A stretch of DNA of 64,000 bases, from assembly GCF_042685105.1 (NCBI RefSeq), contig NZ_JBHUMO010000058.1, positions 15,330 to 79,329 of the forward strand, given 5' to 3'. Made by a program: the position numbers and the translations under genes. A model generated the notes under the pieces. It was not told where the DNA came from. It was given only the letters and a program-made list of their open reading frames with translations, and did no database searches. Below, one piece after another: positions 44,201-52,323 of this stretch. Source of the stretch: Enterococcus_G camelliae. Its GTDB lineage: Bacteria > Bacillota > Bacilli > Lactobacillales > Enterococcaceae. Within the stretch, counting starts at the first letter, position 1; every line of letters starts with the position of its first letter.

Positions 44201-44416
44201 TGTATGCTTACAATAGTGGTGCTCTTCCCAATATGGACATTGACAAAAATCTTCCTCTTTCGCTGTAGCGTCAAGATCGACTTGATATAATTCACTTCCT
44301 AATACCTCTGCATGCCAGACTTGCTGGTCGGAATCAGGTGTAACAGAAAGGACACGTCCATTTTCTAGATAGGCTCTTCCTCTAGCGATAATTCGTTCTG
44401 GAATACTCCATTTCAT
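41246..44416 (-). CDS. SNF2-family helicase with SWIM zinc finger
   Basis: 1056 residues. An N-terminal SWIM finger CQC...CKH (C58, C60, C69, H71) is followed by a long middle region. The Swi2/Snf2 ATPase has motif I ADEMGLGKTLQT (around 633), motif II DEAQ (around 728), and C-terminal lobe AGGTGLNLTGANTVILYDLW plus RAHRMGQ. It translocates on double-stranded DNA; the bacterial family may act on stalled polymerase or chromosome organisation. Monocistronic with a good terminator-free 3' end; the structured RNA begins right after its stop. Confidence 0.9.
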   Translation of the reverse strand: MKWSIPERIIARGRAYLENGRVLSVTPDSDQQVWHAEVLGSELYQVDLDATAKEEDFCQCPYWEEHHYCKHTVAVELYLRQQGKTRQLPKTDTVVPHTFSPVDLFTNGVKKMGERTNSQSVPMLGIEISLESLPTNPYHDDMDVLGIALKIGLKEERKYVVKNIYKFLQVVSEGKKYLANKKHSFLLVQEAFDHATLSLLKTLQAIAQTQQLLGQMGIQVKGKLDKKYLLLPVENATKLITIFQTVPFQFTGNGFQQTSIAILEQETPLQFSVQRQEEHLLLDVSDAFEKVFRFYQLALKNAHLYRLSDQQLANYSTIEQLIKRLPSPQITYSDEHFSSLFRQVLPVLRTIGQVKVADEVADLITEAPLVVTFYLRKKRGMIDAKVHFQYGDWVFATNPAESVVPAHQQQILRDLETEQAVATLLGTLGFQKEETSWQRPIPTGEALYRFFRADIPALQQFGSVKIGQKLRELYLDEQFLQADVLVDEESSWLSIRFDVTGIKEHEIDAMLHSLMQHDQFYTLESGQVVSLETEALQKTAQILTHLRKGFQMKDGVIHLPKNQGIHLQQTLGKDVSYSDEFTEMTNNLIHPEAFTCSLPEGLHAQLRDYQVAGYRWLKMLSHYQFGGILADEMGLGKTLQTICYLLSEKQERQQLQALIVAPASLTYNWLQEIRKFAPSINAVVVSGTKEEREALLQQDVDVRITSYASMRQDIDSYQMLSLDYLILDEAQMVKNSGTKTAQAIRSLEVQQRFALSGTPIENNLDELWSLFQLIMPGFFPSRAAYRQLSAEKIAQMIQPFILRRDKRTVLNDLPEKIEMNYYSTLTTEQKTIYLAYLRQMQEEISQMDSSTFKKNRMSILAGLTRLRQICCDPRLFVEDYQGGSGKLEQVKDLLIAAKQNNRRVLLFSQFTSMLSLLEKELDQLELSHFYLRGSTPPKERLKMVDAFNEGGADVFLISLKAGGTGLNLTGANTVILYDLWWNPAVEEQAAGRAHRMGQKQVVEIWRMISEGTIEERMDDLQNEKRELFQKVIQGNEAQLQQMTEEDIRLILSMGGE

Positions 44417-44513
44417 AAAGATGTAGCTCCTCCCGTAAAAATGATTCTTTTTCTATTATACCACCAGTCCTCACAAATTAAGAAACAGTTAAGCAAGAAA
44501 TGCCGATTAAAAC

Positions 44514-44550
44514 CAAAAAAACAGTGATTGCTTCATGCAAACTCACTGTT
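44514..44550 (-). terminator. plsC terminator
   Basis: AACAGTGA (44520-44527) pairs with TCACTGTT (44543-44550), followed on the minus strand by Ts (44514-44519). Confidence 0.85.
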
Positions 44551-44566
44551 TTTTGATTGTCTCTGA

Positions 44567-45190
44567 TTATTTTTCCTCAATTTTGTAGACAAACTCTGGA
44601 TTAGCTGCTTGATCAATTGCCGAAAAGGCTGATTGAATCCGAATTTCAACTTCACTTAAGCCCACGTCATTCATCTTCGGAATATCACTGATATCAATTG
44701 GCTCACCAAAACGCACAATCACACGTTTGCGTTTCAACAAATCCTTAAACGTCAGCGGTCCTTGATAGACACAGGGAACAATTTTGACATGTGCCATTTT
44801 GGCGATTAGAGCCATCCCACCTTTTAGGGCCGTTGAATGCCGGGTACCACTCGGAAACATGATTAAACTCAAATCCGTATTTTTTAAAATCTTGACGGGC
44901 GTCTTGATGGCACTAGGACCAGGATTTTCTCGATCAACGGGAAAGGCATTCGCATGACGCAAGATAAAGGACAAAACTGGATTTTTAAAGAGCTCCTTTT
45001 TGGCCATAAACGCAAATTTTTTCGGTCGGGCGGCCACAGCTAGATACAATGGATCCCACCACGTACGGTGTGGTGCTACTAAAATATAATTCTCATTTTG
45101 GGGAAGCATCTCGCGATTTTGGTAACGAGCATTGCCATTTAATAGAAACAAAATCACGCGGACAACCCCACGCATAAATGTAAAAAACAT
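44567..45190 (-). CDS. plsC: 1-acyl-sn-glycerol-3-phosphate acyltransferase
   Basis: 207 residues. The catalytic HxxxxD motif is HRTWWD (residues 41-46). The substrate-binding FPSGTRH block replaces the common FPEGTRS. An N-terminal hydrophobic helix anchors it to the membrane. It makes phosphatidic acid from lysophosphatidic acid. AAAGGAA precedes the ATG. It is divergent from the trmN6-like gene. Confidence 0.9.
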   Translation of the reverse strand: MFFTFMRGVVRVILFLLNGNARYQNREMLPQNENYILVAPHRTWWDPLYLAVAARPKKFAFMAKKELFKNPVLSFILRHANAFPVDRENPGPSAIKTPVKILKNTDLSLIMFPSGTRHSTALKGGMALIAKMAHVKIVPCVYQGPLTFKDLLKRKRVIVRFGEPIDISDIPKMNDVGLSEVEIRIQSAFSAIDQAANPEFVYKIEEK

Positions 45191-45317
45191 TGTGTCGTTC
45201 CTTTCTTTCTTCTATCAGTAGTATGCAAGAAAAGTAGCTACTTGACAAGTATTTTTGTCGGTTGCTTCTTTGAAAAAACAAGGTATAATGTTGAACGTAG
45301 TCTTCGGAGGTGAAAAA

Positions 45318-46058
45318 ATGGTTCAATTACACGCAAATGAACGAATTGATCAATTGTATGCAGATGATATCCAGATAATTCAAAGCAAGGATGTTTTTTC
45401 CTTTTCTTTGGATGCTGTTCTCTTAGCCAATTTCCCTCGGCTTCCCAAAAAAGGGCGCATCGTCGACCTATGCGCAGGAAATGGTGCTGTAGGCTTGTTT
45501 ATGAGTCGCAAAACGACGGCCGAAATCATTCAAATTGAATTGCAAGAACGCTTAGCCGACATGGCCCAAAGAAGTATTCAACTCAATGAATTACAAAATC
45601 AAATGCGCATCTATACAGCGGATTTAAAAGATAGTTTGACATATATCGCCGCCGACTCGGTTGATTTATTGGTGTGCAATCCACCTTATTTTCCTCAACA
45701 GCCACAAAGCACCAAAAACCCGAATCCTTATTTAGCGATTGCGCGTCATGAGATTCATACAAATTTAGATGAGGTGTTACAAATGACCAGTAAGCTGCTA
45801 AAGACTAATGGCCGCCTGGCACTCGTTCACCGTCCGGATCGCTTTCTAACGATTTTGCAAATCATGCGTACGTACCGCCTTGTGCCAAAACGTGTTCAGT
45901 TTGTTTACCCACAAAAAGGCAAAGATGCCAACATTCTATTAATAGAAGCAATCAAGGATGGCAAGGAAGAAGGCTTTAATGTTAGTCCGCCACTGTTCAC
46001 CTATGATGAAACGCAAAGCTATACGCCAGAAATCAGGCAGATGCTCTATGGAAGCTAA
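45318..46058 (+). CDS. tRNA(Val) N6-adenine methyltransferase-like protein
   Basis: 246 residues. SAM-binding motif I is VDLCAGNGAVGL and the amino-methylating motif is VCNPPYFP (NPPY). This is the TrmN6/YabB group of small-domain methyltransferases. The start at 45318 has CGGAGGTG upstream and begins MVQLHANERIDQLY as relatives do; the frame opens at 45255. It overlaps the GIY-YIG gene by 11 bases, a pairing conserved in Firmicutes (yabB-yazA). Confidence 0.88.
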   Translation: MVQLHANERIDQLYADDIQIIQSKDVFSFSLDAVLLANFPRLPKKGRIVDLCAGNGAVGLFMSRKTTAEIIQIELQERLADMAQRSIQLNELQNQMRIYTADLKDSLTYIAADSVDLLVCNPPYFPQQPQSTKNPNPYLAIARHEIHTNLDEVLQMTSKLLKTNGRLALVHRPDRFLTILQIMRTYRLVPKRVQFVYPQKGKDANILLIEAIKDGKEEGFNVSPPLFTYDETQSYTPEIRQMLYGS

Positions 46059-46329
46059 GCATTATTTTTACGTGTTGTTGTGTAAGGATGGGACCTATTA
46101 TGGTGGCTATACAACCAATCCAACCCGACGTCTAGCTGAACACAACAATGGTACGGGTGCCAAATATACTCGACTATCTTCCAGAAGGCCCTTGAACATG
46201 ATTCATACCGAATGTTTTGCCACTCGCAGCGAAGCGACCAAAGCAGAAGCCGCCTTCAAAAAATTGTCGCGCAAACAAAAAGAGCACTATCTTAAAACCT
46301 ATTCTGAGAAATCACCGTCAATCATCTGA
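46048..46329 (+). CDS. GIY-YIG nuclease family protein (YazA type)
   Basis: 93 residues. The GIY-YIG core appears as YVLLCKDGTYYGGYTTNP with R and E later (RRLAEHNNG, then FATRSEATKAEAAFKKLSRK). UvrC-like single-domain proteins of this family have no firmly known role. ATG 46048 lies inside the end of the methyltransferase gene, so translation is coupled. The frame upstream (from 45958) is only overlap. Confidence 0.85.
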   Translation: MEAKHYFYVLLCKDGTYYGGYTTNPTRRLAEHNNGTGAKYTRLSSRRPLNMIHTECFATRSEATKAEAAFKKLSRKQKEHYLKTYSEKSPSII

Positions 46330-46370
46330 ACAAAAGCGCATGGTAAATGACCAAGTTAAATAAAGCGAAG

Positions 46371-46412
46371 CACGAGCAAAAGGTTCTCATCTACCTTTTG
46401 CTCGTGTATTTT
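46371..46412 (+). terminator. Terminator after the GIY-YIG gene
   Basis: CACGAGCAAAAGGT (46371-46384) pairs perfectly with ACCTTTTGCTCGTG (46393-46406), with T-rich sequence after. It also faces the convergent ABC gene. Confidence 0.85.
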
Positions 46413-46416
46413 CTCT

Positions 46417-47082
46417 CTAGGCTTCTTTTAACAGGCCATCTTGCATCCGCAATACGCGATCACATTTTTCAATTAAACGCGTATCATGCGTGACCATAAT
46501 TGTTGCTTTCTGCTCGGTTTTGGTTGCCTCCGCCAGTAAATCAACAACTTCAAATGCGCGTTCAGAATCCAAACTAGCAGTTGGTTCGTCCGCCAAAATG
46601 ACAGTGGGTTGATGATACAATGCACGAGCAATGGCTATTCGCTGTCTTTCCCCTCCAGATAATTCACTTGGGTATTTATTGGCTAAGCTGTCAACTCCCA
46701 GACGTTCGAGAAGCATTGTTCTTCTCGATGCATCTTTCTTTTTCGTGATATCATCCACCAATAAAAACTGTTGCTTCACTGTAAGAAAAGGAACCAAGTT
46801 GGAAGCTTGTAAGATAAAGCCAATTTCATCAAATCGGCGCTTGGCTCTTTTTCGTTCCGATTCCCTACTAAATGCCTTTCCATTAATCTGTACCTCGCCA
46901 GACGTAGGTGTTTGTAAGCCACCGATAAGTGTTAACAAGGTACTTTTTCCCGATCCAGATGGGCCAATAATAGCAACAAATTCTCCCGCCTCCACTGCTA
47001 GATTGGTTTCTTTTAAGGCTTCAATGGTCTCATCACCATCAAGAAATTGTTTGGTTATTCCTTTTAGTTCAATCGCACTCAT
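46417..47082 (-). CDS. ABC transporter ATPase (HrtA/LolD-like)
   Basis: 221 residues. Walker A is GPSGSGKSTLL, signature LSGGERQRIAIARA, Walker B VILADEPTASLD and switch VTHDTRL. It is the MacB/LolD-type small ATPase that works with FtsX-like permeases. ATG 47082, 7 bases after GGAGG, is chosen over ATG 47088. It follows the permease after ~12 bases. Pairing with this permease resembles HrtAB heme efflux or related antimicrobial-peptide detox systems; the substrate is inferred. Confidence 0.88.
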   Translation of the reverse strand: MSAIELKGITKQFLDGDETIEALKETNLAVEAGEFVAIIGPSGSGKSTLLTLIGGLQTPTSGEVQINGKAFSRESERKRAKRRFDEIGFILQASNLVPFLTVKQQFLLVDDITKKKDASRRTMLLERLGVDSLANKYPSELSGGERQRIAIARALYHQPTVILADEPTASLDSERAFEVVDLLAEATKTEQKATIMVTHDTRLIEKCDRVLRMQDGLLKEA

Positions 47083-47093
47083 TTTCATTCCTC

Positions 47094-48164
47094 CTAACCA
47101 ATCGCTTGAATGGGGTCAATGCTCACAATTGTCTTCACGGAAAAAGCCGATCCGACGACTGCGGTCACAATCATCAAAATAGCAGAACCTAACAAAAAGG
47201 TCCAATTATTCTCATATGGAACCGCTGCTGGCAATATATACGAACCACTCACGCTAATAATCAAGGCCAGTACTGTCCCAAAGGTTGCTAAAAGAAACGT
47301 TTGCACCATAATTGATTTAGCAATATACCCATTTGAAATTCCTTGGGCCTTCATAATGCCAAAAATTGCGCGTTTCTGCATAGTTAACACGTAAATAAAG
47401 ATTCCAATCACAATGGCTGCAATGATAATTAGTGACCCTATCATAAAACCAAATGTTAGAACTTGTGCACTATAACCTGGCAAATCATTAATAAATGTCG
47501 CCACCGAAACTTTCGCTAATTTGTCCTTGTCAAAACTGGTTACCTTGCCACGATAAACGATAGCATTGATTTTTGCCTCCCCTTCAGGAAAAGTTTGGTC
47601 ATACTTGATTTTTTCAAAATTAGGCAAAGAAAGGTACAAGACTGGTGCAACATTAAATTGCGCATTTTTGGTAAATCCCACGATTTTTACGGTTTGATCT
47701 GTTCCCGAGAGACTGATTTTATCCCCAAGTTTAAAGCCGTCTTGTTTCAAAGATACATCCGCGACCACTTCGCCAGCTTCTTCAAATAGACGACCTTCCG
47801 TCACTTTTGGTTTCAAAAAACTCTCTTTGTCAATGGCAAATAAACTAACACTTGCCTTTTCTTTTGCCTGACTGTTTTCTTTTGAGGCAATCGCAGACAA
47901 TTGTGCCAAATACGTTTTTTCCGATGCACGAACATTCGCCAACTCTTTCTCTGAAAATGTAGATAAGTTCAGGTTATTATCTGAATCTTTCGTTAGCAAT
48001 AAGCCATCGATATTCCAAGTATCCAATGCAGTGCGGTTCTCTTGAGCCAAACCGTAAGACAACCCTGTTAAAAAAAAGACCATAAAGCCAACTAAAAAAA
48101 TCACACCTACTACGAGACCATAACGTAATTTGGTATGAAGAATTTCATTCCAAGCTAAAAACAT
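47094..48164 (-). CDS. FtsX-like ABC permease (HrtB-like)
   Basis: 356 residues. One N-terminal helix (MFLAWNEILHTKLRYGLVVG region) is followed by a large extracellular domain (~45-230) and three C-terminal helices with the FtsX motif region MQKRAIFGIMKAQGIS. The N-terminus resembles HrtB heme-exporter permeases. With the adjacent ATPase it should form an efflux or mechanotransmission pump in the membrane. No sensor kinase or TetR-type HrtR is next to it in the window. Confidence 0.82.
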   Translation of the reverse strand: MFLAWNEILHTKLRYGLVVGVIFLVGFMVFFLTGLSYGLAQENRTALDTWNIDGLLLTKDSDNNLNLSTFSEKELANVRASEKTYLAQLSAIASKENSQAKEKASVSLFAIDKESFLKPKVTEGRLFEEAGEVVADVSLKQDGFKLGDKISLSGTDQTVKIVGFTKNAQFNVAPVLYLSLPNFEKIKYDQTFPEGEAKINAIVYRGKVTSFDKDKLAKVSVATFINDLPGYSAQVLTFGFMIGSLIIIAAIVIGIFIYVLTMQKRAIFGIMKAQGISNGYIAKSIMVQTFLLATFGTVLALIISVSGSYILPAAVPYENNWTFLLGSAILMIVTAVVGSAFSVKTIVSIDPIQAIG

Positions 48165-48587
48165 GTTTTCACATCCTTACGTATTTCTTATCGTAAGCAT
48201 AACACGTCACCTAGTCCTTCCAAATAAATCAGCCTAGTTGAGAAGCATTCTCTTTCGAGGAAAGCGCACTTCCTGTTGCACGCAAATAAAACGAAGTAAA
48301 GAGCATCCTATTCATTAGACCAATCCGATGAGCAAGGATTTGTTCATACCCCTTGCAATTTCTAACAAGAGCTATAAAAAAAGGCCTTACCCTGCGTAAG
48401 TCTCCTCAAGGGACTCCTGCTGATAATGCCTTTCTTTTATTATTTTAACGAAACCAGAGTGCAACAAAAATTAGGTTATCATTCTCCGATAATCTACCGA
48501 GAAGTTGCGACCAAAGATAAAGGTTTTTTTGTTAATACTCCTCCCTTTAAAGTGGCGTTTCCTACTCGCCGACTTCTTTAGAAGTTG
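48165..48587. other. Intergenic region with a terminator-type hairpin
   Basis: At 48375-48433 the minus strand has AAAGGCATTA/TAAGGCCTTT arms (48424-48433 with 48380-48389). An inner AGTC...GACT stem (around CCCTTGAGG) lies between them, and seven Ts follow. It may end transcription of the upstream membrane-protein gene or act as an RNA element before the HrtB-like gene. The rest (48165-48374 and 48440-48587) shows only weak inverted repeats and no gene. Confidence 0.45.
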
Positions 48588-49277
48588 CTACGGATTGGCT
48601 GCCCATTGCGTTTGGTTCACGGTGAAGTCTTTGCTCATTTTGCCATCTTTTTGTTGATAAACCAGATTTTTTTGTGAAAGAGGAATGACCACGCTTGTTA
48701 AGAAATAATTTGTTTGCGTAAAAAAGCCTAATTTCTCAAACGCGCGCGCATTTTCTTTTAAATGATACTGAATTCCTTCCAATTTCGCCGCGGCTTGATC
48801 TCTATACTCGGGTGTTGTTCGTAAATAATACTGCTGTGCACCGATTTTAAAATAAACAGATCCATAGGCATACCCGAGATACGTGATTTCTCTTTCCACC
48901 GGCTTTGACTCGTAGATGCCCAATTTTTCGATACCCTCTCGATTTTGAATATGCGTGTAAGCCGTAACTGTTCCCCCATCATAGTATTTATAACCAATAA
49001 AAGCCCGTTCACGATCCCGAATATTTGGTTGAACAGCGCGCATATAGGTTAGGTAAGTATGATAAGAATGATTGCCAACGAGATAAATTCCTCCCAAAAG
49101 CAATAAGAAGCTACTCAGAATAATTACCGCTCGCCATTTATTTTTTTTCACGTACAACAAAAAAATACAGAGAAATAACAAGCCAAAAACGCTTAGCAAA
49201 AGCAAGCTCATCACACCCGTATGATAAAAAAATTCTGCCCGTTGCCATTTTTCAGGCGTAAAAGTTTGACCAATCAT
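48588..49277 (-). CDS. Membrane protein of unknown function
   Basis: 229 residues. Two transmembrane helices (about 18-43 and 48-68) are followed by a ~160-residue, probably extracellular, domain rich in Tyr and aromatic residues (YKYYDGGTVTAYTHIQNREG and beyond). It starts 17 bases downstream of the crcB pair and may be co-transcribed with it. No family recognised. Confidence 0.65.
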   Translation of the reverse strand: MIGQTFTPEKWQRAEFFYHTGVMSLLLLSVFGLLFLCIFLLYVKKNKWRAVIILSSFLLLLGGIYLVGNHSYHTYLTYMRAVQPNIRDRERAFIGYKYYDGGTVTAYTHIQNREGIEKLGIYESKPVEREITYLGYAYGSVYFKIGAQQYYLRTTPEYRDQAAAKLEGIQYHLKENARAFEKLGFFTQTNYFLTSVVIPLSQKNLVYQQKDGKMSKDFTVNQTQWAANP

Positions 49278-49293
49278 TTTCTTTCCCCCAAGT

Positions 49294-49650
49294 CTAACGT
49301 GAAAGCATTGTACCGCATAAAATTCCTAAGAAACTTGCCAGCAACCCAACTACATAGGTACTAAGGAAGTAAATGAAAAATGCGCGTCGGTTATCTTTTG
49401 CAAGTAAAAATAACTCAAAATTCATTGTCGAAAAGGTCGTATACCCGCCCATCACGCCGGTTCCAAAGAACAAATAGGACGTATGATCCATCTGCATGCC
49501 TACAAAAAAACCCAGTATAAAAGCACCCGTAATATTGATCACTAGCGTTGCTTTTGGAAAAGGATGTGGCCGTTTTTCAAAGTAACGGTTAATAGCATAC
49601 CGTCCAGCAGCACCAAGAGCTGAGCCAATGCCAACCAATAATACTGTCAT
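49294..49650 (-). CDS. crcB: Fluoride channel protein CrcB/Fluc (second copy)
   Basis: 118 residues, four helices. Family signature GYTTFSTMNFE with the phenylalanine box and GAAGRY in helix 1. Fluc proteins form antiparallel dimers that let F- out of the cytoplasm. Its ATG overlaps the upstream crcB stop by four bases (ATGA), so the two copies are translated together and probably form a heterodimer, as in several Firmicutes. Confidence 0.92.
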   Translation of the reverse strand: MTVLLVGIGSALGAAGRYAINRYFEKRPHPFPKATLVINITGAFILGFFVGMQMDHTSYLFFGTGVMGGYTTFSTMNFELFLLAKDNRRAFFIYFLSTYVVGLLASFLGILCGTMLSR

Positions 49651-50021
49651 TCACTCACCTTCTTTTTCACAATTGCTTCACCAAGCCAAACAAAGAACAG
49701 ACCGCCCACAATCGAAGCAAATAAATACAGAAATGCGACAAGATACGCCTGTTTTTGTAGCAGCTGAACTGCATCAAGGGCAAACGAAGAAAATGTCGTC
49801 AGGCCCCCACAAAAGCCGGTACCTACACCTAGTATCAAACGTCCATTTATCTCTCGATCTACCATAATCTGTTTGACTAACCAACTAAACAAAAAACAAC
49901 CTATATAATTAGCGGTTAGTGTTCCTATGGGGAAAAGATGGAAAATAGGTAATTCCACTCCTAATAAATAGCGTAAAATCCCTCCGAAAAAAGCAAAAAA
50001 CGCCACTACAACATAGTTCAT
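49647..50021 (-). CDS. crcB: Fluoride channel protein CrcB/Fluc (first copy)
   Basis: 124 residues, with GGLTTFSSFALD in helix 3 and GGILRYLLG in helix 1. Start ATG 50021 is 7 bases after AGGAG; the frame's earlier starts overlap the efp terminator. Transcription may come from read-through of efp or a promoter in its end. No fluoride riboswitch was seen upstream: only the efp terminator fits in the gap. Confidence 0.9.
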   Translation of the reverse strand: MNYVVVAFFAFFGGILRYLLGVELPIFHLFPIGTLTANYIGCFLFSWLVKQIMVDREINGRLILGVGTGFCGGLTTFSSFALDAVQLLQKQAYLVAFLYLFASIVGGLFFVWLGEAIVKKKVSE

Positions 50022-50035
50022 CCTCATTCTCCTAA

Positions 50036-50070
50036 AAAAGGGCCGAGCATGCTCTGCTCTTAGCCCTTTA
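50036..50070 (-). terminator. efp terminator
   Basis: AAAGGGCTAAGAGCA pairs with TGCTCGGCCCTTT, followed by Ts on the minus strand, immediately after efp and overlapping the leader of crcB. Confidence 0.8.
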
Positions 50071-50077
50071 TTCATTC

Positions 50078-50641
50078 CTATTTATTGGCACGTTTAACAT
50101 AAGTTCCTTCTGCCGTATTAATTTCCAGTGATTCACCGGCTTCAACAAAGTCCGGAACGTTCACAACTAGACCTGTTTCCATTGTTGCTGGTTTACCTGA
50201 ACCTGTGACAGTAGCACCTTTAATTGAAGGTTGCGTTTCTTCAACCGTCAAAATAACGGTTGTCGGTAATTGAATCCCAATTACTTCATCACCAAAGAAT
50301 TGGATTTTTACTTCCATATTTTCCAAAATATACTTCATTTCTTCTTCAACTGTACTAACTGGAATTTCATATTGATCATAGGTTTCTAAGTCCATGAAGA
50401 AAGCTGTATCGTCCATCGTATACAAATATTGCACTGTTTTTGTGTCGATGTGTGCCTTCTCAAACTTTTCTTCAGGTCGGAAAGTTGTGTCATACGTTGC
50501 ACCTGAACGAACATCCCGCAGTTTCATCCGCATAACCGTATTTCCTTTACCTGGTTTGTGGTGACTTGCTTCTAATACTTTGATTAACTTTCCATCTTGT
50601 ACAAATGTCATACCAGCTCTTAAATCGCTTGCTGAAATCAT
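50078..50641 (-). CDS. efp: Elongation factor P
   Basis: 187 residues, three OB-type domains, family length. The modified-lysine loop is in ASHHKPGKGNTVMRMK (around residues 26-41). The C-terminal signature is ETGLVVNVPDFVEAGE. It relieves ribosome stalling at polyproline. AAGGAG precedes the ATG. Monocistronic apart from possible read-through into crcB. Confidence 0.96.
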   Translation of the reverse strand: MISASDLRAGMTFVQDGKLIKVLEASHHKPGKGNTVMRMKLRDVRSGATYDTTFRPEEKFEKAHIDTKTVQYLYTMDDTAFFMDLETYDQYEIPVSTVEEEMKYILENMEVKIQFFGDEVIGIQLPTTVILTVEETQPSIKGATVTGSGKPATMETGLVVNVPDFVEAGESLEINTAEGTYVKRANK

Positions 50642-50815
50642 GTTTAAACGTCTCCTTTATTTAAAAATAGTCCTTATCCATTGTAACAAAAAGTAGCGGA
50701 TAACGCTAGTCCGTTCTCTTTTATGATACACAAACCTTCTGTCGGAAATATCGAAAAAAAGCGTCCTAACCAATAATCCACTGGACTTCAACAAGAATCA
50801 TTTGCATTGGTGCAC

Positions 50816-51643
50816 TTAAAAAGCAGGGATTAACGTATCACTATGCTTGTCTTCTAGGAATTTTTTCACTTTTTCACTCGTCATTGCTTTTTTCAGTTCT
50901 TTGATTTTCGCTGAATTTTCATTATCTGCTCGTGCGACAACTTGGATGGAAAAGCGTTGGTCAATCGTTTTTTCTAAAAGTAACGCATCGCTTGGTTTCA
51001 GTCCAATTTTTGCAATGTAGGTTGGATAATTATAAACCAATGAAACATTTGGTTCACTATAGGCTTCCGCTAAATTCAATAAATCGACAGCTAAAAATTC
51101 AAATTTTTTCGGATTATCAGTAATATCTTTGACCGTGCCATTTACACCCACTCCGTCTTTCAGAGTAATTAAACCATAATCGGCTAAAATGGCTAACGCG
51201 CGTCCTTCGTTTGAAGCGTCATTTGGAATGGCCACTTTTGTCCCTTCTGGAATTGCATCAACCGACTTGTACTCTTTGGAATAAAAACCAACTTTGGCAT
51301 CATAAATGGGTTGAATCGCTACTAAGTCGGTGCCTTTTTCGGAATTATATTTTTCCATAAATGGCTTATGTTCCGCAAAACTTGCATCCGCCTCTTTACT
51401 TGCAACCATGTCGTTATAGGCCACGTTGTCATTCACTTGAATCAGTTTGATTTCCCAACCATCTTTTTTGGCTACTTCTGCTGCTACTTTCACCACATCG
51501 GTCATCGGTGTGGTTTGTGATGCCACTTTAATCACTTTATCTTCTTTGTTAGAACCTTTTGATGTAGCGTCTGATTTTGATCCACAGGCTACTAAACTAA
51601 TTGCTAACCCCAACATACCTAGTCCCAAAAATATTTTTTTCAT
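50816..51643 (-). CDS. NlpA/MetQ-type substrate-binding lipoprotein
   Basis: 275 residues. The lipoprotein signal ends LVAC with C20 as the lipidated residue. The binding domain has NlpA-family motifs (VKVAAEVAKKDGWEIKLIQ, then NDNVAYNDMV and FAEHKPFME). In MetNIQ systems it binds methionine. The ATPase here lacks the usual C-terminal regulatory domain and the operon starts with lplA, so another substrate is possible. Last gene of the operon. Confidence 0.85.
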   Translation of the reverse strand: MKKIFLGLGMLGLAISLVACGSKSDATSKGSNKEDKVIKVASQTTPMTDVVKVAAEVAKKDGWEIKLIQVNDNVAYNDMVASKEADASFAEHKPFMEKYNSEKGTDLVAIQPIYDAKVGFYSKEYKSVDAIPEGTKVAIPNDASNEGRALAILADYGLITLKDGVGVNGTVKDITDNPKKFEFLAVDLLNLAEAYSEPNVSLVYNYPTYIAKIGLKPSDALLLEKTIDQRFSIQVVARADNENSAKIKELKKAMTSEKVKKFLEDKHSDTLIPAF

Positions 51644-51651
51644 ATTCTCTC

Positions 51652-52323
51652 CTACTTTCGTTTATCTAATTTTCTGGCAAGTACATTGCCCGTAATTTGA
51701 ATCAAAAAGACCGTGAAAATCATGAACCCGATGGCCACGTACATAATGCCATATTCATATCGCTGATACCCATAACGAATGGCAAAATCCCCAATACCGC
51801 CGCCACCGACAATCCCCATGACGGTGGAATAACTGACCATGCTAACCGTCGTCGTAGTAAATGCCAATATCAGACCACTCCGCGCTTCTAACAGTAAAAA
51901 ATGCACAACATATTGCCATTCTTTTGCGCCCAAAGAATCAGCCAATAGGCGAATATCTGTTGGCACATCGAGGAGCACTTGTTCGACTAAGCGAGCAAAC
52001 ACGGCTACCGCCACGATACTTAGAGGAACAGCTGCTGGAATTGGACCAAAGGCAAAGCCAATCAACCAACGAGTAAATGGAATCAAGGTCACCACAAATA
52101 GTAAATACGGAAAAGAGCGGATCAGTGTGATCATCAAATTAATAGACCAATATAGCCACGGGCGTCGACTTTTTAGTTGCGGATTCGCCAAAAATAAGCC
52201 AACGCCTAGGGGCAGACCGCCAATCACACAGACAGTTAATGAAATGCCCATCATGATTGCTGTTTCCTTCAGTGATGTCATTAATTCCGGCCAATAGTAT
52301 TGAATAGTCTCAATGGTCGTCAT
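51652..52323 (-). CDS. MetI-type ABC permease
   Basis: 223 residues with five or six transmembrane helices and the EAA-like loop LGAKEWQYVVHFLLLEARSG that couples to the ATPase. It belongs to the methionine-uptake permease group. It overlaps the ATPase stop by four bases and is followed by the lipoprotein after 8 bases, so all parts of the importer are co-translated. Confidence 0.88.
   Translation of the reverse strand: MTTIETIQYYWPELMTSLKETAIMMGISLTVCVIGGLPLGVGLFLANPQLKSRRPWLYWSINLMITLIRSFPYLLFVVTLIPFTRWLIGFAFGPIPAAVPLSIVAVAVFARLVEQVLLDVPTDIRLLADSLGAKEWQYVVHFLLLEARSGLILAFTTTTVSMVSYSTVMGIVGGGGIGDFAIRYGYQRYEYGIMYVAIGFMIFTVFLIQITGNVLARKLDKRK

Noticed and set aside
50022..50077. Fluoride riboswitch before the crcB pair
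   Set aside because: The gap is too short and is filled by the efp terminator hairpin.
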